Origin: Owenia fusiformis
Taxonomy: Eukaryota > Annelida > Polychaeta > Sabellida > Oweniidae
Length of the DNA: 64,000 nucleotides
Direction of reading: 5' to 3'
Assembly (NCBI GenBank): GCA_903813345.2
Contig: CAIIXF020000004.1
Location: 12,732,196-12,796,195 of the forward strand
In this document: positions 47,449-58,540 of the stretch, one piece after another
Position numbering within the stretch: position 1 is the first letter of the stretch
How the letters are laid out: each line of letters opens with the position of its first letter
Notes under the pieces: model-generated
Databases searched by the model: none
Told to the model about the DNA's origin: nothing
The model's input: the letters and a program-made list of their open reading frames with translations, nothing else
Made by a program: the position numbers and the translations under genes

Positions 47449-48299
47449 TACCTACTATAATACTAGCTAATACTGACTCGTCTTTTTTCTATTCGGTGGA
47501 AGTGACGTACTAGGGCATTTTGGCCTATACGTTGGATGATATGGAGACGTTCATTGTGACATTTGTTTGGGGGATTCCTGACAACGGTCAAACACTTTTA
47601 CTTTCATTATTAGAGCACTTTGACATTCAACTGGAAATCGAAAGTGCATTTACTAGATTTAGTTCATGAAAATGAATCAAATTGATGATATCCTCAAAAA
47701 GTAGTTTTTAACGTTTTCTAAGGCCTAGATAGTTATATACATCCTTTAAAGGATCATGCTCAACGCCTCTTCGCCAAATACTACAATTTAAAACATTCTA
47801 ATTGTGGAAATGGTTTACAAATGTGTTTTTGATATTGAAATTTTATCTAAAAGTAAACTTGTTTGGAATCAAAATCGGTGACAGGGATTTGGCCTTGTTT
47901 GATAACAATGATGGCTGAATGACCCGAAATTAAAAGGTCCATTTTAGAGGGGGGGGGGTGATTCATGCGCCTTCAGTACAGGAGGGTACAAATTATACGA
48001 TTAAATGAGGTTTAGCTCGGCCGCCAAAATGTATTGTGGACTCTTGAAGAAAGACCTTGACTAGTTAGGCCTACTTACAAACTGAATTATCATGAGTTTG
48101 ATAACATACGGCAAGGATAGTCAAAATCTAGGTCACGGTAGTAAAGGTGTATGTCATACATATACAAGTGTAATCAAATAGCAAGCTAGCCTACTTTAAT
48201 GTTGTAGCTGCTCATGTAGCAGGCGTTCGTTATTTAAGGCCACTTTAGTTCAAGCTGCATTACATCACAACAGTCGGGATCGTGCGTTCGTGTAACAAC
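47449..48299. other. Upstream region of the hydrolase gene
   Basis: Intergenic sequence before the hydrolase start codon. No repeat or exon was recognised. It should hold the hydrolase promoter. Confidence 0.4.
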
Positions 48300-48307
48300 T
48301 GACGTCA
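48300..48307. promoter_or_regulatory. CRE-like palindrome just before the hydrolase ATG
   Basis: TGACGTCA sits three bases upstream of the chosen ATG at 48310. It is therefore probably in the 5' UTR or at a start-proximal promoter. A functional role is not shown. Confidence 0.3.
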
Positions 48308-48309
48308 TA

Positions 48310-51300
48310 ATGCCTCTACCCTCGGACCTTTCTCACCTCCACCCAGAGTCCCAAGCTCGTCTGAAACTCTTCGAAGAGTCGGGAGGAAAATATTATTTCG
48401 ATATGGACACCATTGAAGGAGCCAGACAGTCAAGCTGGGAATCCATCCAGGCGACCACTTTGCCTCAACCATTTGATGGCTCAACCACGGAACACTTTGT
48501 GTCCCTGGAAGAGGTACCAAGTATGTAGTTTGCATTAGCCTATTTTAGCATAGCATGGAGCATAAAACAATGTAAAGCACTTAACTAATCATTGCATGAG
48601 GCGTCGTTGCATTGTAAAGCATCATGAAAGAAGCATAGCACCGGGGCATTGGAACGAATTATACGTAAGACAAAACTGTATGCAGCATATTGGTACTATA
48701 TATTTTTCAAAATTCCAATGCCATTTAATTTGTCTGTTGTTCTTCACGGCCAACGTACGCGTATCCGTCCATCAGCTGTTATTGGTTTGGATAATGTTTG
48801 AAAATATTAAGTTTATCAGTAGTACTTTTATCAAAGCTCATCAATAATGGACAATCCTGCAATGGATGTCATACAAAAACATAATAGATGGCATTATCAT
48901 GTAGTAACCATTATTCTATTTGTTTGTTAAAGGGACATATTCAACTTAATAGAATAAACATGAGCACGACAGCGAGAAAGAAAGAAATTGGGACTTTTTA
49001 AAAAAAACTATCAATTTTAAATAGATTAGAGTGGAGATTCTATAAGAGTTCCCTGAAATTCTTTGTGTATTAGTCCTTCTCAAAAATTAACATACATGTA
49101 TAACCATATATATTTTACTGTATAGATGGCGTCCCAGTGTTTGTTTATAAACCAAACAAACTACCCGTAGATCCACAAATATTGGTGTACTTCCATGGTG
49201 GTGGTTTTACTGTGGGATGTAGAGAGGGGTATGAAACAATGCTCAAAATAATTGCTCAGTGAGTTTATTGTTTTAATTTACTTTCAAGTACAGGGTGACC
49301 CCAATAATGCAACCCATGATTGAATATTGCATTGTCAAATTACACGTGGCATAAAATATTACAAGAACCAGAAGTAATACCCCAGAAGACGGGACGGTCA
49401 TCACTTTGATGTTTCAAGTTATTCAAAAAAGCGTCACATTTTTGGGGTCACCATGTACCATACTTTACCTTCCATCGATTGATCTATTCATATTTTACTT
49501 TATATTTTGTCATTTGAAACATTTTGTTGCTTCTAATAAATGCATTTGACTTGTTTTTCGGTGACTTTTAAATCGAACTCTATCTTTTTAATGATCGTTT
49601 GCACGTGAAACTTTGCTATGGAGTAAGCCCACAATCGTTGAACCATGCTGAAATGTTTTACTTCTATTTCATTATTTTTATTTCTATAAAAAGATAAGCA
49701 TACATAATTAGAACGTACATTCATGATTTGATGTGCCACACCATTGTTAAAAGCTGGAATACGTTGTTTCTGCATGCATTTTTGTGTACTTTTTTTTTAG
49801 AGAAGCTGGTTGCATCATTGTAAACGTTGAGTACCGCATGGGACCAGAGCATAAAACGCCTGCTTGGCTGGACGACTCCGTGGCAGCAACAAAGTGGGCT
49901 ATGTCCAATAAAGATAACATAGGTACACATATATATGTAACATACTACGCTAGGTCTATTTGAGGCATCGGCCTCGTCCGAAAATAACAAGATATCTTTA
50001 ACACCCGGGCTTTAACATCTTTATTTGAAATACGATTTTACATGGATGGGGAATACATTTTTAATGTTTTTGAGAATCAATACCTACAGAAATTGTATGT
50101 AACAATAACATAGACTTTAGGTATGGGATTGATCAGGTGAGAGTTCATGATAAATGTCTGAAAAAGAGGATGCTCGATTTATGTCTTAAAAAAATATCAC
50201 ATTTGAAACCCCTCTCTCCAGTGTGGATCTTAAAATATCCATTAAGGTCAGAGGCAGTAATAAATGTCTTTAAACAAACATCACATTTGAAATTTCCCTC
50301 TCCAGTGTGGATCTTAGAATGGTTCACAAGAGAAGATTTTTGGTTAAATCTCTTCAAACAAATGTCACATTTGAAATCCTTCTCTCAAGTATGAATTTTA
50401 CAATGTTGGTGTAGTTGAGAGGCTGTGATAAATGTCTTCAAACAATCCTTACATTTGAAATTCCTCTCTCTACTATGGATCTAGGAATGTGTCGAAATGA
50501 GATTTTGCCCAAGTCGGTCTCTTTTACTTATTTTGATTTCTAATAATTCAAGATCAGATAAGTAAAAAATACCGACTTGGGCAAGGCTTAACCAAATTAT
50601 GTATACAAGTTTGCTATTTATTTGTATTTCTTGGAATATGTAAAGTACACACACACACACAGTATATTCATATATGCAATTTGTAGCACGAAATAAATAG
50701 TTCTCAAATATATATATATATAAAAAAAGAGATTTTCGGTAAAAATTATTTTAACAAATATCACATTTAAAATCCATCTCTCCAGTATGGATCTTGGAAT
50801 GTGACGAAAGGTGATATCTTCGATTAAATGTCTTCAAACAAATGTCACATTTAAATTTCCTCTCTCCAGTGTGAATTTTACAATGTTGGTTCAGCTGAGA
50901 GGTTGTGATAAATGTCTTCAAACAAACCCATTATTTGACATTCTTCTCTCCAGAATAGAGAGGCTGAATCAACATTGTAAAAAAGTGCCTTAAGCTAGGC
51001 ACTTAAGAAACTGAGCAAACATAAACCTCAAAACGATTTTTTCTTTTTGCTGGCTGCCTTTTTGTTCTCTACTTTAAAATTATAGAAAATATTGCATAGT
51101 GACAAAAATGTGCTACCTCTAAAAAATTGGTGTGGATATCCGAAAAGTGACGATATCTGCAAGCTTCTTTAGAGGTAGCACATTTTTTGTCTATATGTAC
51201 GAGTAACATTGTAATTGAAAGCGGACATAAAATGCCAAAAGGCGATTTGCCGCATGATTGTGTATTATGCCATGAAAAATATATCAATGAAATAGGAAAC

Positions 51301-54300
51301 CTATTGTTTAAAAAAAGCACATATCCGATAAATGTTTTCAATTTTCTAAAATTTCAAAAAGAAAGTTTATAACTTTCAAATTGCAAATATAATTTATATC
51401 GATTGGCCATCTCGATCATCAATACCAAATGAAAGCTGAAACTGTGCAATAAAGCAGCAGTTTCAAATTCTTTGCTTTGGAGCAAGGATGAATGGTTAGT
51501 GCATCGTTAAAAATGAAGAATACAACTACATATAGACAGAATTTCGCTTTTATCAGGTATCCTCTACAAATGGATGACTATAACTGAGTCCCAAAGATGG
51601 CTTAGTTTTTGAAATATCACAAATTCAAACCCAAACAAGATCTTTTATATCCGCACTTTGCGCACATGGTATCCACTCCACTTTTTTTCGTATAGCGCAG
51701 TCTGTAAAGGGTGATATATGATTAGCGGAAAACTCAATTACACGTTTAAAATGAAATAACTAGGAGAAAAAATGTTCGAAGTAAAGGAAACACCATTATA
51801 GCATGTAAAGTTGATATTTAGAATATAATGGATTAGAAAAAATGAAATTATGTTTCATGTATTTATTATAGGGGGAACTGGTAAGAGTCAAGTTGGAGTA
51901 TCAGGAGACAGCGCTGGGGGTTGTATAGCAGGTACTGTCGCATACCATCTCCCGGGAATTGACTATCAGGTACTGTCGCATACTATTTTCCGGGGATAAT
52001 TGGCTATCAGGTAGTTATATCTGTCGCATACTATCTCCCGGGGATCGACTATCAGGTACATGTAATTATAACTGTCGCATACTATTTCCCGGGGATAATT
52101 GGCTATCAGGTAATTACATCTGTTGCATACCAACTCCCGGGGATTGACTATCAGGTAATTATAACTAACGCATACCATCTCCCGGGATTGACTATACGGT
52201 AATTATAACTGTTACATACCATCTCCCGGGGATTGTCTATCAGGTAATTATAACTGTTGCATACCATCTCCCGGGGATTGACTACAAAGTAATTATATTC
52301 TGTTGCATACCATCTCCCGGGGATTGACTATCAGGTAATTATAACTGTTGCATACCATCTCCCGGGGATTGACTACAAAGTAATTATATTCTGTTGCATA
52401 TCATCTCCCGGGGATTGACTATCAGGTAATTATAACTGTTGCATACCATCTCCCGGGGATCGACTATCAGGTGCATGTAATTATATCTGTCGCATACTAT
52501 CTCCCGGGGATTGACTATCAGGTACATGTAATTATAACTGTCGCATACTATTTCCCGGGGATAATTGGCTATCAGGTAATTATATCTGTTGCATAGCATC
52601 TCCCGGGAATTGACTATCAAGTAATTATATTTTTTGCATACCATCTACTAGGGATTGACTATCAAGTAATTATATCTGTCGCATACTATCTCCCGGGGAT
52701 CGACTATCAGGTACATGTAATTATAAATGTCACATACTATTTCCCGGGAATAATTGGCTATCAGGGGGTCATTAACAGAACTTTCGCAAAGTTACGAATT
52801 CGCAAGTCAATTGTTAATTTTACGAATTTGGTAAATGTGCATTAACAGAACTTTCGTAAAGTTACGAACGATTCGCAAAGTTACGAAAAAATGACGTCAC
52901 ATGTGCTTTCGTTCGTAACTTTAATAGCACCTCAGACCCTTTCATAACTTTGCGAATGGCATATTTCTCATCCAATTCTTATGTAAGGCATACAGGTTGG
53001 CTAAAAGAAATTGTTCTTTATATGCATGCTAAGTTTCAAGCTAAAATATCCACCTATTCTTACATGATAAGCAAATATGTTCCTGAGCTGGGAATCTTTG
53101 AAATCGCGGAGACAGGTTTAATCACAGCGCGCAATGATATCAAATGACATCATATTTTTATTTGTGCTAAATAATGATATAAGATGACGTCACAATTTGA
53201 AATTCGTTTACGAACGATCAAACTTATGAATGACTTACGAAAGTGTTCTGTTAATGGCCGATTCGTAACTTTATGAATTCGTAAGTCATTCGTAACTTTT
53301 TAAATATTTACGAATTTCATAAAGTTACGAATTACGAATTCGTAACTTTGCGAAAGTTCTGTTAATGACCCCCAGGTTATTATAACTGTCGCATATCATC
53401 TACCGGGATTTACTCTAACTGCTGCATATCATCTCCCGGGGATTGTCTATCAGGTAATTATATATATAACTGTTACATGCCATCTCCTGGGGATTTACTA
53501 TCAGGTAATTATCATTTGTTGCATACCATCTCCCGACGATCGATTTTCATTAACAGTTTCGTCCAGGGATATTAACTATCAGGTAACTGTTGGATGAACC
53601 AACTCTTGAGTAATTAAAGGGTTAAATAGAACATTGGCGTTGTTTAGTTTTATTTCACCCTGCACCTAGGCCTGAACTGGACACGTTCATGTATTTTTCG
53701 TTACAGATCCTGGTGTACCCACATCTGGATCATAGGTGCCTTCTACCTTCATATACGGAATATGCTGACGATCATCTCCTCACTATGAAACTTATCACAT
53801 GGTAATTAGAAGTAATTACAGTACTTGCATCAGTGGGCATTTTAAGTGTTAATATCTATTTTTGCTATATTGACTGAGAGTTGAAATAAAGAACTATTTT
53901 GTTATTTCGATCAGATTTGCAGAGGTTTAGGAGTAAGATGATGGATGATGTGAATAATGAAATTAAACAATCTTTTGAGTTCACTTATAAGAAATTAAGT
54001 ACGAGATGTGCTCAACAATTATAGGACAATATAAAGCGTCTGTTACTTATTGAGCACTCCTCGTATTAACGTAATGCGCTTTTAATATAGGTTCCATTCC
54101 AATTATATATCAGAAGAGCAGAAGACCGATCCAAAGTACAACGTCCTCCAGCAGACAGAGTTTAAGCATGTTCCCAGATGTTTGTTCATAGTCGCTGAAT
54201 GTGATCCTTTAAGGGATGACAGTATTGGTACGTATTCGCTGAATGTGACCCTTTAAGAGTTGACAGTATAGTATGTATGAGCTGAATGTGACCCTTTAAG

Positions 54301-55708
54301 GGATGACTGTATGGTATGTATGAGCTATGTGTCCCTTTAAGAGATGACAGTATAGTATGTATGAGCTGAATGTGACCCTTTAAGGGACGACAGGATTGGT
54401 AGTTGGTACGTATGAGCTGAATGTGATCTATTAAGGGATGACAGTATTGGTACGTATTAGCTGAATGTGACCCTTTAAGATATGACAGTATAGGATGTAT
54501 GAGCTGAATGTGACCCTTTAAGGGATCATAGTATAGACGTATGAGCTGAATGTGATCCTTTAAGATATGACAGTATAGTATGTATGAGCTGAATGTGACC
54601 CTTTAAGGGATCATAGTATAGACGTATGAACTGAATGTGACCCGTTAGGGAATGACAGTACTTTTACGTATGAGCTGAATGTGCTTCTAGGATGGCAGTA
54701 CAAATAGGGGCGTGTGCGCTGAATGTGAGCCTTTAAGGGATGACAGTTTTGGTACGTAATACGCATGAGGTGAATGTAACAATTTAAGAAATGACAGTAC
54801 TGCTAGGCCTACCTGTGAACTGAATTACTTCCCTATGTTCGAAGGGTGAGCGAATCATTTTTACTTTTCAAAGAATTTCATGTGAGTACAAAGACCTGCT
54901 AATCTGTTCTTGATTTCTAGAAAACATAATTATGCTTGGTGATTAAAACTTAAGACGTAGTTATTCATATTATGTGTTGTGTTGGAGTTCGCATTATTCT
55001 TCAGTTTTTAATATTTCTTCTGTGCTTCGTCTTTATAGAATACGCAAAGAAACTTGACGAAGCTGGAGTGCCTAATGAAACACTCAACCTGAAAGGAATA
55101 CTCCATGGTTTCATACAAGCTAATGGTACGTACATACTGAACGTTTCAAACTTAGAGACACTAGTCTGTACATTATGTTTTTGTTCAAAAGTCGTAAATT
55201 CCGCTTTGATATATATTTATGGGGTTCTTGTTTCTTGATACAATGTTAGTGCTCTACAATGCCATCGGGGGAAAGGTGAAAATGTTGTTAGCCTAAATTG
55301 GACTAAAAATGCAATATTTAATAATGTGGGGCATGTCTAAATATCCTGTAAAATAATATAATGTCACGCAGGCCGGTAGCCAGGATTTATCAAGGGGGGG
55401 TCACTTTTTAAAAAATTTCGGGGGTTCACTTTAGACAACTTTGGCCAAAATCAATTGACAAGTGCTCAGAATAGTGGAAAACAGCATTATTTTGAAATAA
55501 TATTTGGCCCCCCAGGCTAGGGCTTGATGTGTGTAGAATTTATTTCAAGTGTGCTGTTTAATCGAGATTTCCGTCTGTTAACCTATGGAGGGGTGTAACA
55601 CTGAACGAAACAAAATGTAGCCTTTGTTATCTTGCAGGTGCCTATCCGGAAAATAGCAAGATTGCCTACGACAGAATAATTGAATACCTAAAGAAAATCA
55701 AACAGTAA
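48310..55708 (+). CDS. HSL/AADAC-type alpha/beta hydrolase (esterase/lipase, 8 exons, 317 aa)
   Basis: Exons: 48310-48520, 49126-49258, 49801-49922, 51872-51969, 53707-53801, 54091-54227, 55039-55125, 55638-55708, all GT-AG and in phase. It is a serine esterase of the alpha/beta hydrolase-3 (hormone-sensitive lipase) family, which includes arylacetamide deacetylase. Oxyanion motif HGGG at 94-97. YRMGPEH at 126-132 corresponds to the family's YRLAPEH. Nucleophile elbow GDSAGG with Ser169. Acid Asp258 in AECDPLRDD. His288 in GILHGF. All three catalytic residues are present, so it should be active on short acyl esters or lipids. It begins MPLPSDLSHLHPESQARLK with no signal peptide or membrane anchor, unlike the roughly 400-aa ER-anchored AADAC proteins. 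In length it resembles soluble, bacterial-type members. Introns 4 and 6 open with tandem copies of the preceding exon end. Confidence 0.93.
49291..49455. mobile_element. 165-bp Tc1/mariner-type MITE in hydrolase intron 2
   Basis: CAGGGTGACCCCAATAATG at the left and CATTTTTGGGGTCACCATG at the right are inverted copies, with TA on both sides (49289-49290, 49456-49457). It is too short to code for anything. Confidence 0.88.
50130..50990 (-). pseudogene. Degenerate C2H2 zinc-finger fragment in hydrolase intron 3
   Basis: Minus-strand reading gives repeated finger pieces: RFNQKSSLVNHSKIHTGEGN, FKCDVCLKTFITASDLNGYF and KIHTGERGFKCDIF. Further fingers lie in other frames up to 50990, with HTGE-type linkers. 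The 28-codon periodicity is clear, but zinc ligands are lost in several fingers (GYFKIHTGE, DIFLRHK) and stops and frameshifts break it. It is antisense to the hydrolase and is best read as an inserted dead zinc-finger gene segment. Confidence 0.8.
50505..50584. mobile_element. 80-bp hairpin inserted in the zinc-finger pseudogene
   Basis: TTGCCCAAGTCGGT, then TCTTTTACTTAT, is mirrored by ATAAGTAAAAAATACCGACT, then TGGGCAA. The hairpin interrupts the finger repeats. The neighbouring 50590-50740 contains CA and TA microsatellites and no finger similarity. Confidence 0.7.
51934..53585 (+). repeat. ~45-bp tandem array made from hydrolase exon 4 end plus splice donor
   Basis: Each unit is ACTGTCGCATACCATCTCCC, then GGGGATTGACTATCAG, then GTAATTATA. 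The first 36 bases equal the last 12 codons of exon 4 (TVAYHLPGIDYQ); the rest is the 5' splice site and first intron bases. The true exon end (51969) is the first copy. Roughly 25-30 units follow through intron 4, many still reading CAG-GTAATT. Two variant classes (GGGGATTGACT and GGGGATAATTGGCT) alternate. The array is interrupted by the 608-bp element at 52765. Confidence 0.95.
52765..53372. mobile_element. 608-bp MITE inserted in the exon-derived array
   Basis: GGGGTCATTAACAGAACTTT, then CGCAAAGTTACGAATTCG, is answered at the right by CGAATTCGTAACTTTGCG and AAAGTTCTGTTAATGACCCC. CAG flanks both sides (52762-52764, 53373-53375), a 3-bp target duplication that interrupts one array unit. CGTAACTTT-type motifs repeat inside. 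The 65-codon frame within it has no known relative. Confidence 0.85.
54186..54830 (+). repeat. ~44-bp tandem array made from hydrolase exon 6 end plus splice donor
   Basis: Units read GCTGAATGTGACCCTTTAAG, GGATGACAGTATTG, GTACGTATGA. The first 34 or so bases repeat the end of exon 6 (AECDPLRDDSI, including the catalytic Asp258 codon), followed by the donor. The true exon ends at 54227 and about 13 decayed copies fill the start of intron 6. Many copies have lost the donor (AGTATAGTATGT); a few keep GG-TACG or TTGGTACG. Confidence 0.93.
55367..55530. mobile_element. Diverged relative of the 6588 MITE in hydrolase intron 7
   Basis: GCAGGCCGGTAGCCAGGATT and GGGGGGTCACTTTTTAAAAA, then TTTGGCCAAAATCAATTG, correspond to the inverted content of the 6588-6798 element. 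The right end (CCCCAGGCTAGGGCTTG) is eroded and no target duplication could be assigned. Confidence 0.6.
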
Positions 55709-56311
55709 TATCCAACATGAATGTTTAGACATTACAGACATCTTTAACATTTAATCAGTTAATGAAATATCCACGAAAAGATTGCATCAAATCGGACGAT
55801 TAGCGGTTAAGTTCAAGAGCACTGTTTTGAAGATTATGTCCCGTGTTGGGTATTTGTACCTACCTTGTGAGTGAGGTATTATAAATGGATGATTCTGTTG
55901 TCTTTTTGACTATTTGTTCTCATGTACATTTTTAAGACATTTGATAGTATGACACACGTTTGTGATAAAGATGTCGTGGAACTTCTGCCTACTAAGCTCG
56001 TGAAATAAGGAAAGTTAAAAAAATCGTACCTTCGAGGTTCCGACATTTTGTTACCGTAATCGAGTACCAGTGTAATAAACGTGTTACACTGTCAGTCAGT
56101 ATACTTTTCAGAGTTTAGATAAATCAATATTTACCATACACTTCTAATTCTATTAGCGAACATCCTTTGCCCCCAGCAAGTTTTTAACATATTCCAGATT
56201 TCCTCTTTGTACCATTTATTGTATATTTCTTGTTATTTTCATGTAATTAATTTGCCGACAATGGTAGGCAAACATCCTGTATTAATTGTAAATAATGTAA
56301 TATTTTAATGA

Positions 56312-56317
56312 AATAAA
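56312..56317 (+). terminator. Candidate polyadenylation signal of the hydrolase gene
   Basis: AATAAA lies about 605 bases after the stop codon, in AT-rich sequence; it is a plausible end of the 3' UTR. The assignment is positional only. Confidence 0.4.
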
Positions 56318-56319
56318 CA

Positions 56320-58244
56320 GAAATTAAAAAGTAATGATCGTATTACCAATGTTTTCAGAATATTTCGATGAATAAATAATTGATTAGGAAGTCCAGAAAC
56401 ATTGTCAACAATGATATTTAGCAAAAAGGTTGGCACTAGGAAGTACTAAACAATTAGCTAGTGGATTTGGGTGATACAGTAATTTCGAGCGAAATAGTCT
56501 AAAAAAATGAATTATCAATTCCCAACTTTTCAGCGTAAGGCAGCTTTTCCATTTCACTCCTCCTGAAACACCAATTTTGGGGTTTGGGTAAAAAGCTACA
56601 ATATTTTCTATATTTTAGGGGGGAATACATTACATCATGGTATATGTGTAATGCAAAATATGACTGGTTTAGCTCTACTTGTTGCAATGGTAACCACTTC
56701 TTTAATTCGAAAATGCCCCAAAATGGCCATTTTCACATATTTGGAATGCTGCAAAGGACGATTCTCGGTTTGGAGAATAGTCTCCTGGGCTAATAATTTT
56801 TTTCATGAAAAATATAGAAATATTACCCAAATTAAACTATGAATATTCAAAAGAGGACATTTAAATCTACAAGATGTAAAAATAACAAATTGGTCTGAAG
56901 CAGGGATCACAACGAGAAACACTATATAATAAACATCAATACGACGAGATAATAGATTTATTATCCAAATTGAATAATAACTAATAAGATCAGTTACTGT
57001 TGAATAACATTCTGCCCGGGATTTGTTATTAATCATAAAGAAATGTCTTATCCGAACAGCTTACATGTACGTTTTATCCGTTGCGGCCATTAACAATTTT
57101 ACATATCTAATTAGCTAAGTAAATAAACATGCGTCGACACAGTCGCAGTTGACTATGAAAAGCTCAATCATCAATCTTATTTTTATTTTCTTGATTTAAA
57201 GATGTATTATGTTTAAAAAAGAAAATGTTTGATTTTTAAGTTCAACCTTTAATTCTTATTATCAAGAACGCGCATGCAAATTCGCCAACCATGTACATTG
57301 TTTGCAGTCTGAGCAATTTAATGTAAATCATTGTATATTTTTCGATATACTGTAATACTATTCATTATTTGTAAAATTGAACCGAATATAATCTAAAATT
57401 AATCAGCTTTAAATACATTATATGTCATAAAAGTTGCCTTAAAACAATACAATTCGTGCGTTTGTAAATGCTCTAAAGCCCCGCTAGTATATGAACGAAT
57501 CCTAAATAGAAATGAGTAAAATTCGTTCCCATTAGTGTGTACACGTTCTACACCGAGACTTCTCCTTTAAATCAAATCAGTCCACTAGTATGAGTTAAGA
57601 ATGGACAGAGGGACGGATGGCTTCATTCAATGGGATAATTAAGATATTTCAAAACCAGTGTCATTCTTCTATGCATACATCACTCCAATCATAACATGAA
57701 ACAAGCTGTTCATTTTAAAACTATTCTTTACGAATCTATGATAAGTGTATAATGTTCAATCATACAAATCGCAGTCAGTGATTGTTCTCCACACTCACCC
57801 CTCCCCCTTCCTGACATGAACTATTTTGTAAAACCATTGACAGTGTGGAAAGGATTTTTACACTCGAGTGTCAAGGGGGGGGGGGGGGCAGTTACAGAAA
57901 TATACAAGGCGATGGTTCAAATTGGACAATTTTCAAAACTGCTCAACATGGTGAAAACTTCACGTTTTTAAAGAATGCTTGCCCGGCGAGTGGTTTGCTC
58001 TGGATTGCGAGAGAACAAAAACTTTGAGTTAGGATTTTTCCTAATACTATCTATACTAAACAACTTTTTAAACCGTCTCTGACTACATATCATGCCAATT
58101 AATACCATTATTGTGTAGACAGGATTAAATATGATATCTATGGAATTATAATTTAATGAACTCAATAGTCTAAATGATAATAACTTCATAATTTAGTCTT
58201 GGCTGACGTAGTCTTGCACCATCAGAGTTGGATTGCAAACACCT
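56320..58244. other. Intergenic region with dispersed repeat copy
   Basis: 56755-56900 (GGACGATTCTCGGTTTGGAG, AATATTACCCAAATTAAAC, TCTGAAGCAGGGATCAC) is repeated at about 63640-63730, while its GATTCTCGGTTTGG part appears inverted at about 63765. 57600-57640 is a decayed copy of the right part of the 35110-36500 element. No exon was recognised. Confidence 0.5.
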
Positions 58245-58540
58245 CCCTAAATCAAATATTTAAAATTTACAAATTTACTAGTGTACGGGGTGGGGAAACA
58301 AGTCTCCATCCAACCACTAAAGTTTAAAAGGAAGACTATAGTGTCCCGTGAATTCATTATAATTATCTTAGACAATAGTGAAGCGGTACAATCATTGGAG
58401 TGTTAATTAATCGGAATGCAAGTTTGATTTAAAATAACTCCTTTGGATCAAATATTTAAATTCTACTAGAATGCGGGGAGTGGAAACAAGTCTCCATTCA
58501 AGCACTAAATATCAAAGGAAAGATTTCAGTACCCATTAAC
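58245..58540 (+). repeat. Diverged tandem duplication (~190-bp unit)
   Basis: ATCAAATATTTAAA...CTAG, then GGAAACAAGTCTCCAT and CACTAAA...AAAGGAA, occurs at about 58249-58340 and again at about 58446-58525 with many substitutions. Confidence 0.7.
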
